From: Candidatus Gastranaerophilales bacterium
GTDB taxonomy: Bacteria > Cyanobacteriota > Vampirovibrionia > Gastranaerophilales > Gastranaerophilaceae
Assembly (NCBI GenBank): GCA_944324285.1
Contig: CALUVR010000021.1
Span: 1 to 32,167 of the forward strand
DNA length: 32,167 nucleotides
Direction of reading: 5' to 3'
Shown here piece after piece: positions 7,388-19,031 of this stretch. Position 1 is the stretch's first letter, and each line of letters begins with the position of its first letter. Made by a program: the position numbers and the translations under genes. The notes under the pieces were generated by a model that worked only from the letters and a program-made list of their open reading frames with translations, was not told the origin of the DNA and did not search any database.

Positions 7388-10300
7388 TTATAGGCTTTTA
7401 ATAACTTTATTCTTAACCGGTTTATTTTTTGCGGAATTTTCAGGCGATTTACCGATAGCCCATCTGAAGCCGGCTGTTAAAGCTACACCGGTTCGACCAC
7501 CGTTTCGGAGCATTGTCTGGAAGAATGCCGTGAAACGTTCGCCCCAGCTTTTTTGGACACCAACGCCGTATTCAACGTAAGGTTTTACTGATAACTGCGG
7601 AAGTCTTACGTCGTTTGCCATTACGTAGGTTTTATCCATAATACTCCAGACCATATTTACTCCCAAATATGGCTGCCATCCGTTTTTGAGGTTTCCGATA
7701 AGTTTTACGCCCGGAACTATCTGGATAGCATGCAACGGATCCGAATCCATTCTGACTCCTGCTGCGTTTGTATAGTCAAATGTATTTACGAAAGTATAGC
7801 CTAAGAATAATGTCGGCTGAACAATAAGTTTTCCTTCTTTTATTTCCCAGTTATAGCCGGTCTTGGATGCGATACCTGCCGTTAACATTGAGAAATTATC
7901 AGTGCCGAATGAGGTATAAGCTTCACCTGCGCTTGCGCCGGTTGATACAGTTAAACCTGTGAAGAAGTTTCCTTTATATAACGTTCCTGTTGCACCGAGA
8001 GCACCGCCCTGCTGGTTCATGCTTATTCCGTTGTAGGACATGTGGGCGCCGTTATAGCCTAAGAACATTGAAAGAACGCCCTTGAAACCGTGTCCTAAAT
8101 CAACCAGATCTGTATCTCCGCCGTAAACAGCGCCGTAAGAAACATTTGATACGTCAATTCCGCCTTTTAGTGAAACCTGTTCAAATGTTGTATATGGTTT
8201 AACCCACATAGCACTTGAGGTTTCCGGAAGAGATGAACTATTGTATGCAGGTGTTTCCGTAATTGCGTTTACGTTTGATTTTTCTGCTGCCATACGTAAC
8301 ATATACGGATATTTTGAATATCTGTCCATGTGGAAGAAGCCTGCGTGCAATGTGTCTAACTGCGTCAGATATCCGCCGACCTGACTTGCAACGGAAGATG
8401 CCATTGCGGACATGTTAACCTGACCTATATCAGGTGTACCGCCGCCCTGTCTTGTAAATATCAGGTTGCCTCTGTTGATTGAATTAGGGTTCAGAGGGTC
8501 TGCCAGTTCTTCTTCATAAGCGACCGTATATTTTTGGATTGGACCCATAACAGTGAGGGAGGCGCCGTCAAGAAGAATATTATCCGTTATATCGCCATAA
8601 GCTATTTCAACTTTTGAATTTTGCAGCAGGGTATCGGATATTACGTTCAGACTCTGCTGGTCAATTAGGAATTGACCGTTGCCGGTTACTTTTCCTGCAC
8701 CTATTTTATCTGCAATCTGGTTTTTTAAATCTACATCAAGGTCAAAGTTTGCAATACCGTCTAAATTTATTTCTTCAAAGTAGACATCCTCAAGACTTTT
8801 TGCTGAATAGTTATCTTTACTGCTGTTTTGTAAATTTAATGCTGTGTTTTCCGCAAAAGATCCGTAAGAGATATCCCCGATAGCTGCGCCGGCTGCCATT
8901 GCAAAGGTTCCGCTATTGATATTCAGATTTCCGGTAAAGTCTTTATTGTCACCGGTCATTACAAGAGAGCCTCTGCCGTCTTTTGTGACAGTGCCTGAAC
9001 TTGCGATTTTTTCAAGATATGTTGTACTTCCGGTATTAATATTGATTTTACCTTCGTTGTTAAGATTTGAAAGCGTTGTATTTGTGTTTGCGTTGACGGA
9101 TAGGGTTCCATCCTCAGAGATGTTTGTATCTCCGCCGAAGAATTTGTCATTTGCCGAGTTTGCGGTAAATACTAAACCGCCTTCGTCAATATTTGTTGTA
9201 CCGGTAAATCCGCTGTTATCGCCGGAGATTGTCAGGTTATAGCCGCCGGTTTTTGTAATGGTTGAATCTTTGTCGCCTGTAAAGTTTCCGGCGGTTGTAT
9301 TGCTTTTGCTTATGTCAAGTGTAAGCGCATTATCGTAAAGGTTTGTGGTCCCTCCGATAAAGGAATCTCCGCTGTCGGTTTGGGTATAATTTAAATCTCC
9401 CTCTGTCATGTTTAAATTCCCTGAGAAGAGGTTATTCTTTCCTGATAGAGAAAGGTTCCCGCTGCCGAATTTGTTTATTGTACCGTTTCCGGCAAGTCCG
9501 CTTGATATGTTCATCCCGTTAATTTCGTCAGTTGAAAGAAGGTTGACTACAGCAGATGAATCAGCGTAGATGTCGTTTTTGCCGTTTTTATCAGAGTTGT
9601 TGCTGAAATTAATATCGGTAATATTCATTTCATCATTTGTGTAAATCGCACCGCCGACACCTGCTGATGCTTTGTTACCGCTCATTTCACCGTTTGAAAT
9701 ATTAAAGCCGACGGTTGAGGTTGGTTCTTCCCCTTCCGCAGGCGCAGGCGGGTTGGATTTTGTATTGTTAATTGCCCCGCCGTTGCCGGATGTCGATGTA
9801 TTATTTGTGAAATTGACATTATCTATTGTAATTGTTGAGTTGTCGGCATTTGCAAGTATTGCAGAACCGCCTTTATCACCGTTTGCATTTGATATCGTTA
9901 AATCTCTGATTTCAAAATCGGTGTTATCTTTTGTAATTTCAAAGAATGAATATTTCCCCCCGCCTGAAACTGTATTATTATTGTTGCCTACAATTGTAAT
10001 AGTACCTGAATGAGTTTCGCCTAAATCGCTGCCGATAGTATAGGTGCCTTCGTTACGGAACTGGAACCCTCTTGTGGTTTCGTTAAGAGAACTTCCGTCT
10101 GCCGCTGTCGCAAGCTGGTTTATTGTTTTTAGTGAATTATTGTCAGCAGCTTTTATTGCTTCAAGAATTACATTATTGTCCTCTATTTCCACACTGTATT
10201 CATAAACATCCGTTGCCCAGTTTTGAAGCGATGTATCTTTGCTGAGGGTTGCGTTTCCGCTTACAATATTTTCAACAACGTGTTTATTCTCGCGGCCTGT

Positions 10301-13300
10301 TTCATCATTTAAACCGTTTAAGCCGTCATCGTATTTTCCTGTAAGATTTATTTCCGTTAATGCAAAATCAATAGTTTGACCGTTATCATTATTAATTTCC
10401 AGGGTGTCGGCAGTAGATTTTCCTGGAATATTTAAGTTTACGTCGATTTTTAGTTTGTTTCCGCCGTTATCTGTATTGATATTGTTGAATACTACAGTCG
10501 CAACGTCATTATCATTTGTTAAGTCGATTGTTGTGCCGTTGATTACATAATTAGCGTTATACTCGGATGTGCCTGTTTTTATTGTGGCATCATTGAAGGT
10601 TATTGTATTGTCAATTGCATTGGCAAGTTCGCCTTCAAGAGTGTAGGTGCCTTGGTTAAATATAATATTAGCGTTGTTTGCTTTGTCATTGAAGTTCAGC
10701 TTGCTGTTTTCTCCGTCGAGTGTTATATTTGCGCCGGTTGCAGCTGTGTAATCAAATGTACTGTCATTATTGACATTAATATTGTAGTCAAAGTCCGTTT
10801 TACTGCTGCCTTGAGTTTTTAAGGTTCCTGCATTAATGTTTGCGGTAAAGTCAGAGGTAACATTATTAGAAGATTTGTTAAATGTTAATGTACCTGAGCC
10901 TGATTTATTTAAAGTTCCGCTTCCTGATACTTTTTCAAGAGTATCATCGGAATCGCTTGTGTAATCAAGAGATCCGTCTTTTTCTATAATTGTGTTACCT
11001 GCTATATAGCTGTCATCGTCGGTTTTGGTAAAGGAAACATTACCTGTTGTAATGGTTAAGTCTCCGAGGAATTCGCTGTTATCGCCGGTAAGAGTTAATT
11101 GACCTTTGCCGTCTTTATTTATTTGGGTTGTTTCGGAACCTGTGATTTCTTTAATAGAGGCATCATCGTTTTCATTGTTTATAATATTTAAAGCTGTATC
11201 GTCCCCGAATTCGATACTGTTGATATTATTTAAAAATCCTTCGCCGCCTCCGGTTACTGAATCATAAGTCAAAGAACCTTCTTCAAGTGCAATATTCCCT
11301 TTGAATGTACTGTTATCACCGTCAAGCTGGAGATCGCCTGCGCCGAGTTTTGTCAATGTTCCGTCCGTATCCTCTCCGCTGCCTGTCAGACCGTTTATTA
11401 CGGCATTTTCAACAGCAGTATATTCAAGTTCAGCACCATTCTTGATAACCGTATCGCCGCCGGTATAGCTGTGTTCAAGAATTTCTCCTGTCGGTTCTCC
11501 TGTTTCTTCATCAATAACTTCGTCTTTATCAATAAATGTAAGACGACCTTCTTCCACTGTTGTTGTTCCGGTTAATCCGCTGTTATCTCCGGTAAGCTGC
11601 AGGTCACCTTCGCCTTTTTTAGTAAAGTTGCCGCCGATGTCGCCTGAGCCTGAATTAATAAGGTTGCCGATAGTCTGTCCATCAATCAGTACGCCTTCGG
11701 AATCCCGTTTATTGATGTCTGCGATGAGAGTTGCTCCTTCACCTATGTTTGTTGCGGTATTGAAGTAGCTGCTGCTGTTTGATGTCGCTTGATATGTTAC
11801 TGACCCTTCGTTAATGTTGGCTGTACCTGTAAATTCGCTGTTGTTTCCTGTGAGGTTTATGTTTCCTCCGCCACTTTTGTCAAATAAGCCTTCGCCGGAA
11901 ACGGCGTATGCCTTCTGATTTGGCATTCCATCTTCTATATCGAGGTATAGTGCGGCATTTTCTTTTATAGTCGTAGGACCGCCAAAGTATGTTTCGCCGC
12001 TTTCATTAGCTATATATGTTAAGGTTGTGTTTTCTTCAATTGTTACACGTCCGGAAAATCCTTCATTATCACCGTCTAAATAAAGCTCTCCGCCGCCTGA
12101 AATATTTATGGTTCCGCTTGTCGTTTTGTTATTGGAATTGCTGTAGCCTGACACATTCTGGATATATTGAGGACCTGCAGCTTCATTTATTATCATTTTA
12201 AGTTCAGAGCCAGTTGCTATCTCAAGTGATGAACTTTGTAAGAATGAATCATCAGCAGAATCCGCAGTATATGTCATATTACCGTTTATTATGGTGAATT
12301 TTCCGGTAAAGTCCTTATTAACACCTGTTAAGTTAAGGTTGCCAGCTCCTGTTTTAATAAAGTTACCTGTACCTGCAATACCGCTGTTGATGTAGCTTTC
12401 AATGCCGGAATTAGTTACAAAAGTGACTGTTGCATCCTCATTATCTATATAAATATCGTTGAGTTCTCCGTTTGCCTGCGTGTTAACTGCAGTTGAACCA
12501 AAGCTGGAATCGGAAATTAATAAGTTTTTATCTGTGTAGATAGCACCGCCTTTGTCACCTGATGAGTTTCCGTCAAATGTTGTTTCGAGAATTGACAGAC
12601 CTGTGTCTGTGTTATAAATTGCACCTCCGTTGCCTGAGGCGCTGTTTCCTGAAATTACCGAATGGTAAATTGACATGGAGCCGCTTTGGATATTCGCAAT
12701 AGCACCGCCTCTGCCGGCTTCTGTAATGTTATTTTTGAAATCAACGTTATTTAAAATTATTGTTGATGAATTACTTTCATTTGCATAAATTGCCGCACCG
12801 TCTTTTATGGCGTCAGTCTCATATCTTACGGCATCTTCCACTGAAACATGTGTCATTTCAAAGTTCGTATCGTTAACAATTTCAAACATTGAGCCGTTTG
12901 TTTCACCTAAAGCTTCTGCAAGATTAATTGTATAACTGCCATCATCATTCCGGGTATAATGTGCTGAAATATCAATTCCATCATAAGTAGCTGATGTGTC
13001 ATTTACTATTAATTTTTTATCGTCAGTAGTTGTATTAACCTCGGTTATTTCTCCGGAGAGGATAGTCTTTCCTCCGGTAGATTTTTCATCCCCGACAACA
13101 GTGAAGTTTCCTTTGCTTGTTTCGCCTAAGTCTCTTCCTATATGGTATTCTTCACCGTTAGGCGCACTTGCAATAAAGCTAAAACCTCTTTCCCCGCCGT
13201 TTTCTCCTCCAAAAACATTCATATCTCGGAGTGTATCTGCGTTTGAGGACGCTCCTTTATCAATGGTTATACTATCAATTATACCGGTAGTATTGCCTGT

Positions 13301-16300
13301 GGAATCAGTTGCAGAGATTTCATAGACATACTGGTTTGTTGCCCAGCCGAGCGCACCGCCGTCAGATGCTACGCTAACTTCAATATTGTCTGCGGATGTG
13401 GATGAGGAGTCTTTTTTAAACAACTGTAAGGTTGCGCTTTTAAAACTGTCATCCGCGTTTATATAAAGACCGGTAAGGTTAATTTTTCCGCTTCCGTTTG
13501 TATATACAAAATAATCTGACGAGGAACCGTTACCGCTTAAATTAACATCTATCGCCAATTCATTGCCGGAACCGTCAAATACCAGATTGTCAAAAGTAAA
13601 GGTGTCGCCTGCTGTTTGGTTTGTGAAATTAAGTGTCGAATCCGTAAATGTATAATTATTCGCTCCGAAATCCACGTTATTTCCGTTAGCTAAGCCTTCC
13701 CCTGCTGAAACTACAGCATTATCAAAGATTACATTATCAAGGGTCGGAGTTACTCCGTCATCCGGATTTTCGTCCACTCTGTCGAATTTTCCGTTCAGAA
13801 TGAAATCTGCGTTTGAAAATAATAAAGTGTTTGAGGCTCCCTCTGATGAAAACCAGCCGTTTTCAAGTGTGAATTTACTGCTGCCTGCACCGTTACCTTG
13901 GACAGACAATTTAGCCCCTCCAAGTAAAGTTATATTACTAAAGCTGTCGGTGAGAAAACTCTCTTTGGTATCGGTGGAGTTATATAAAAATTCCGTGTCG
14001 GTCGCAACATTAATTTTGCTATCCCCGCCGAAAAAGGTATTGGATGTCATTTTATCAAATTCAACCACGCCTTCATTAATATTCAATGTTCCGTTGAAAT
14101 CTTCATTGTTTATTCCTGACAAAATTAACTTATCTGAACCGTCTTTATTGAAGGTTCCGTTGTTCTCTATATCATCACTATCCCCCAGAATGTCTGATGA
14201 TATTTTTGTTTCTTTAGTGGTTGTTATATTGAATACGCTGTTTTTATCAAGCCGTATCGACCCATTATCAATATCTGAATCTTTCAGGTTAATAGTACTG
14301 TCAACGGCTGATAATACGACGCTGTCAAGGATTGCATCATCATCCCCGGACTCCAGCGTTAGGACACTGTCTTTATTTACCTTCAATTCCAAGGAATATA
14401 TTCTGTCATTAAGTGTTATGTTGCCCGATGTGTTAATAATTCCGTAACGAATTTCATCTGCTATTGTTAGTTGGCTGTCTGAGGCTGCCTGTTCTAAATT
14501 CAGGGTACCGGCATTGTAGATATAAGAACCGGTTCCGTTATCAATTTTCCAATCCTTATCTGCTGAAAGTGTTAAATTTTTGCCTCTTCCGTTAAAGATA
14601 TAGTATTCCTCGGTGTTTCCGCTGAAAGCTGCATTCTTAAGTTCCATTGTTCCAAGGTTATAGACCGCAGAACCTCTTTCTGCAGTGTTGTCTTGGAATG
14701 TTACGTTTTCAAATAAGATATTTCCGCCGGAAGCGTTGTATACTGCACCGCCGAAGTTTGCAGCAGTGTTTCCGGTAAATGTTGTATCGGAAATTGTTAC
14801 ATCAGGGCTTGACGCTCCAAGATAAATAGCTCCGCCGTTTCCGATGATTTCAGTGTCGGCATCTTCCGGAGTCCCTGTTGCTTTGTTATTACTGAATGTA
14901 GTCCCTGTAATGTTTATGACAGGATTTTCCTGAACAACAGGCGGTTCTGGCTCTTCCGGCGTATCCGGATTTTCAGGCTCCTCTTCCTCGTCAGTTTCTT
15001 TTGGAGGAGGGTTTCCTAGGTATAATGCACCGCCGCGGGATGATGAGTTCTCTGTAATAACTGAATTTTCAATATTGACTACAGCATCTGCCGCTGTTGC
15101 TTTGATTACGGCACCCTCTGTTTCGCTTTGGGCATCACGGATGGTTATGTTTTTAATGTTTAATATAGTATCCTCTTCCGTAAGTTCGAACATTGTAAGT
15201 CCGTTTGAAGCACCAGCTGATGCTTTTGCTGAAATTACATCAGTATCGGAATCTTTTATCCCTTCAATATTTAAGGTTCCTGTTAAGGTTGTGCCAAGAC
15301 CTGTAAATTCTTCGCCTGTAGTTTCTCCTGTTCCTATATAATAAGTGCCGCTGCCTGCATACTTAAAGGTTCTGTCCCCTTCAATTTCATGGTTCAATGC
15401 ATAAAGGGTGGTATCCCTCAATGAATCCAGTGTAAGTTTTATTGTATTTCCGCCTTGAACATAAGAAACAGTATAGTTATAAATGGCAGAAGATATAGTC
15501 GTATTCCCGTTGTTTGCAAAGGTTAAATTCCCGCCTAAAACTTGATATTCACCTTCCAATTCCCCGTTATCTTCTGACAGGTTAAAACTGATATCATTTA
15601 CATCAAGAATAAGGCTGCCCGTGTTAGTTGACGATAAAGTATCCACATCGCCGTTTATGAAATCAATGGTTAAATTGTTATCACCGTTTAAGGTTAAATT
15701 GCTGAAACTTACATCTGAAATTTTGTTGTCCGTCATATCTATTATAGAATTTGTAATAGAATAATTCCCGGCGTAATTGGTTCCGCTTAGCGCTAATGTC
15801 GCGGAATTGAAATTAGCTGAATTGTTTGCGATGTTCTGCAGATCTGATGCAAAGTTGTAGGTTCCATTTGTAAAGTTGATGGTGGCGCCTGCTGCCCCGT
15901 CAGCAAATTTAAACTGTGAATTCGCTCCCAGATTTGTAGTACCTGTTGATGTATAATTTAAAGTTGTACCGCTGTTCAGGTTTATGTTTCCGGCTATGAA
16001 AGAATTACTTTGATTTTTCGTAAAATCAAGAGTACCGGTTTGAAGGTTAAGATTACCCGTAAATCCGCTGTTGTTTCCGTCAAGTGTAAGATTCTGGCTT
16101 CCGGTTTTGTTAAATGTCCCGCTGCCGTTTAAGCCTTGGATTGTGGCTTCTGTAATATCGTTTTGATAATTCAAAACAGCGCCTGTATTGATTGTGTTTG
16201 AAGTTGCATTAAAATATTTGGTAGTATCAGCCTCCTGTATATAAGAAAGCGTTCCGCTGTTGACGGTTACAGAACCGCTGAAATCCGAATAATCTCCGCC

Positions 16301-18705
16301 TGTTAAAGTCAGAGTGTTATCGCCGGATTTGGTAAAATTACCGGAAATTCCGTCTTGCGTTGTAATTTTGCCTGCTTTAAGCGTATAATCATTAGTAAAA
16401 TTTAATTCAACCCCGCCGTTTGCACCTGTCACAACAGTTGAATCCAGCATTGAAGCTTCACTTCCGTAGGTCAAAGTGCTATCTGCGCCGATATTTGCAT
16501 TCCCGTTAAATTTTGAGTTATCCCCGTTGAGGATTAATTTCCCGCCGTCAGAGAGTTCTATTGAACTTTCTGCGCCATCTGCAGTTATAAGGCTGCCTGA
16601 AATAGTATCAGCATTATCTGATACAGAGCCGTTTACAAGGAGTTTACCTGTGGTTCCGTCTGCACCTGCTGCAAAATAAATATCGTTTCCGGCTTCAAAT
16701 GTATTTCCGCCTTGAAGAGTTACATTTGTTGTCGTATAAATTGCACTCCCGAGCGCCTCTCCTGCTGCAGAACCCAATGTCCAGTTATCCTTAAATGTCG
16801 TATTTGCAAGGTTGAGGGTACCTTCATTATAAATTGCACCGCCTAAAGCTGATGAAGTTTCACTGCCTGTTGCCTGCGCACTATTTGCACTTATTGTTGT
16901 ACCGTTTATTGTCAGGTTTCCGCTATTATATATGGCGCCGCCAAGTGCACTCCCTTCAACAGATACAGCTTTATTTCCGCTTATTTCTCCGCCTGAAATT
17001 GTTGCAATATTTGTGTTGTAAATGGCACCGCCTGCGGAATTTCCTGTATTTGATGAAATGTTGTTATCTGTAAAATTTGAATTTGTAGTATTTAAGGTTC
17101 CTTCATTATAAATCGCTCCGCCCTGTGCGTTATTTGACTCATTTGCATTGGCATAATTCCCGCTGAGGGTTGAGCCTGTAATGGTGGTAGTGCCGGCGGC
17201 GTTGTAGATTGCGGCACCTTGAATATCCGAATTTTCAGACGTCACATAGTTCTCTTTCAATTCGGTACCGGTAATTGTCATTGAATTTGTGTTATAAACA
17301 GCGCCGCCTTGAGCGTTGCCGTTTATAGAGTTAGCAGAGTTTTGGATTATTTCTCCGCCTTCAATTTTGCCTGTTCCGCTGTTATAAAATGCCCCGCCCT
17401 GCGCAGTTCCGTCAACAGAGGACGCCATATTGGAACTTATTGTTGAATTTTGTACATTTGTGGTGCCGTTTGCGTTATGAACGGCGCCGCCAGATGCATT
17501 CCCTTTACCTTGAGAACCTGCTTTGTTTCCGTTTAATGTTACATTTGTCAGTGTTGACGTTCCGCCCGCATTATAAATTGCACCGCCTGACGCATTTGAG
17601 GCTTCTGATTCTGCGCTGTTGCCGCTGACGCTTGTATTACCGGAGATTGTCATTGAATTTGTATTATAAACAGCACCACCCTGAGCATTGCCGCTTGTGG
17701 AAACCGCAGTGTTTTGACTTACTTCCCCGCCTTCAATTTTACCAGTTCCACTGTTATAAAATGCCCCGCCCTGTGCTGCACCTTCAGCCGCAGAAGCTTT
17801 ATTCTCAGTCAGTGTGGAATTTGTAAGTGCAGTTGTACCGCTTGCATTGGAAACAGCTCCTCCCTGTGCGTTACCGGTGCCTGTGGTTTCAGCAAAATTC
17901 AGGTTTAGCTGAGTACCTGTAAGTGAGGTTGTCCCGCCGGCATTGCTTATTGCACCGCCTTGAACGTTTCCGTTTTCTCCTGTGACGCGGTTATTTTCAA
18001 ATGCAGCATTTTCTGCAGTAAATTTATTTTTATTATATACAGCGCCGCCCTGTGCCGTGCTTGTGTTTATTGCTTCTATGTAATTGTCGCTGAAGCCGGA
18101 ATTATTTGCATTAATAGTTCCGTTATTTGATATGGCGCCGCCATAAAGAGATTTTTTGACTATTGAACCTGATTTTATTGAAATAAAGTTGTTAATGAAA
18201 TTTACATTATTAAGGACTGCAGAAGATGCTTCATCATTAAGTGTCAATGCTGTTCCGGATATCAGGCTTTCGTTTGACGTCTGCGAAGGATTGCTGAAAT
18301 TCGTGAAATCCAGATTGTTGATTGTTAAAGTTGAATTTTCTAATATGTATCCGAGATTTTCTCCTCCGTCAATGGAATACCGTGCGTTTTGGGGAGTTTC
18401 TCCTTCAGTTTCTTCAGTTTTGCTCTGTATTATTAAATCCGTAACTTTAGCAATAGTTGGCAGGTTGTTTGATAGAGTAAGAGAGTTAAGTATGTTTAGG
18501 GTGTTGTTATTCGAATAATATGCAGGATTATTTATACCACCATCCGAAGCGGTAGCGTTGCTTATATTAAGAAGCCCCCCCCCCCCTCTGTAAGTCCAGT
18601 ATTTTCGGCATATACAGGCATATTAAATGCCGAATTGCCCAAAAAGATTGCACATGCCAACATAAATTTAAATATAGATTTAGTTTTTGATAGTCCCTCT
18701 TTCAT
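7388..18705 (-). CDS. Giant Pmp/PATR-type autotransporter adhesin, frame-broken at a poly-G tract
   Basis: This is predicted to be an outer-membrane autotransporter. The leader starts at ATG 18705 with an AGGAG ribosome site five bases upstream and encodes a typical signal peptide (basic start, hydrophobic core, cleavage after VYA near residue 34). It then reaches 12 G (18586-18575) and, as written, stops at 18562. The passenger continues in another frame, open from 18622 to the TAA at 7388. One G more, or two fewer, joins them into about 3,772 residues.

The passenger opens with about 15 chlamydial-Pmp-like GGAIYN/FxxN repeats to roughly codon 530 after 18247. It continues with many autotransporter-associated PATR-type repeats (G-x-L-x-K-x-G-x-G-x-L-x-L-x-G-x-N), interspersed Pmp clusters and an acidic Pro/Glu insert near 14930-15015. 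The last 273 residues (from M at 8209) form the beta-barrel. I noticed no cysteine. A Lys-rich tail follows the final strand. Confidence 0.85.
17281..17850 (-). repeat. Internal tandem duplication of about 372 bases in the passenger
   Basis: Segments starting near 17281 and 17653 match closely at a constant offset of 372 bases (124 codons). The matches include the TTGAATTTGT phrase (17281 and 17653) and CCGCCTTCAATTTT (17355 and 17727). At protein level this repeats a block of about four Pmp-type units, including GGAFYNSGTGKIEGGE and GGAVYNTNSMTI. The copies differ mainly at third positions and in linker residues, so the duplication is not very recent. Outer limits are approximate. Confidence 0.65.
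18575..18586 (-). repeat. Poly-G (12) tract between signal peptide and passenger: candidate phase-variation switch
   Basis: Twelve consecutive C on the plus strand read as 12 G in the coding strand, about 40 codons into the autotransporter gene. With 12 G the leader frame ends at a stop at 18562. With 13 or 10 G the leader reads straight into the long passenger frame. Homopolymers of this length mutate by slipped-strand mispairing, so the element is placed like a classical contingency switch. An assembly or sequencing error in the run would look the same. Confidence 0.8.
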
Positions 18706-18710
18706 TTACA

Positions 18711-18715
18711 CTCCT
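18711..18715 (-). promoter_or_regulatory. Ribosome binding site fixing the autotransporter start
   Basis: AGGAG on the minus strand lies five bases before ATG 18705. It is the only good ribosome site near the 5' end. The passenger frame itself has no ATG, GTG or TTG between its upstream stop at 18623 and a TTG at 18247 inside repeat-bearing sequence. This decides the start in favour of the signal-peptide ATG. Confidence 0.75.
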
Positions 18716-18747
18716 GCATACTACTTATTCCATGTTCGAATATATGT

Positions 18748-18776
18748 AAAATAATTTGATTAAATTATAATGTAAA
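18748..18776 (-). promoter_or_regulatory. Candidate promoter of the autotransporter gene
   Basis: On the minus strand TTTACA (18776-18771) and TATTTT (18753-18748) are 17 bases apart, giving a predicted leader of about 36 bases before ATG 18705. The -35 box lies inside the left arm of the large palindrome at 18764-18793. The -10 box is poor, so the call is tentative. Confidence 0.35.
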
Positions 18777-18793
18777 AATATTTACATTATAAT
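18764..18793. promoter_or_regulatory. Perfect 13-base inverted repeat, possible operator
   Basis: ATTATAATGTAAA (18764-18776) and its exact complement (18781-18793) flank a four-base spacer in the 326-base gap between the divergent autotransporter and TPR genes. It overlaps the candidate -35 of the autotransporter. A smaller repeat, CAAATT/AATTTG, lies at 18814-18832. The AT-only stem has no flanking T-run, so an operator is more likely than a terminator. Confidence 0.45.
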
Positions 18794-18947
18794 ACAGCAA
18801 ATGGAGGTTGTTACAAATTTTAATACAATTTGCGTTCGTGAATAAATAAACTGTTAATTCGTGTTGAACCATTCATTATTTACTTTTTGCCGGCACTTGT
18901 AATTACTATTTTAAATTAATGTAAATATTTCTTTAAAATTCCTAAAG

Positions 18948-18976
18948 TTTACAAATTCAAAATCCGTATTTATATC
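18948..18976 (+). promoter_or_regulatory. Probable promoter of the TPR gene
   Basis: TTTACA (18948-18953) and TATATC (18971-18976) are 17 bases apart, about 55 bases before the TPR start codon. The -35 matches that of the tRNA promoter at 2419. Confidence 0.4.
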
Positions 18977-19031
18977 TGTAATAAGGTTAGAAATTTCAGC
19001 ATGCTTTCGAGAAAAGCTCGCGGAGAATTGA

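Noticed and set aside
13800-14447. A 215-codon plus-strand open frame inside the autotransporter gene, and similar shorter ones.
   Set aside because: These arise from the repetitive, stop-poor complement of the passenger gene. They are Ser/Leu/Pro-rich with no ribosome site or recognisable domain.
17100-18100. Regularly spaced short repeats, considered as a CRISPR array.
   Set aside because: The repeats are in-frame Pmp-type codons with diverged copies. Spacing is set by the protein repeat, and there are no identical direct repeats with unique spacers.
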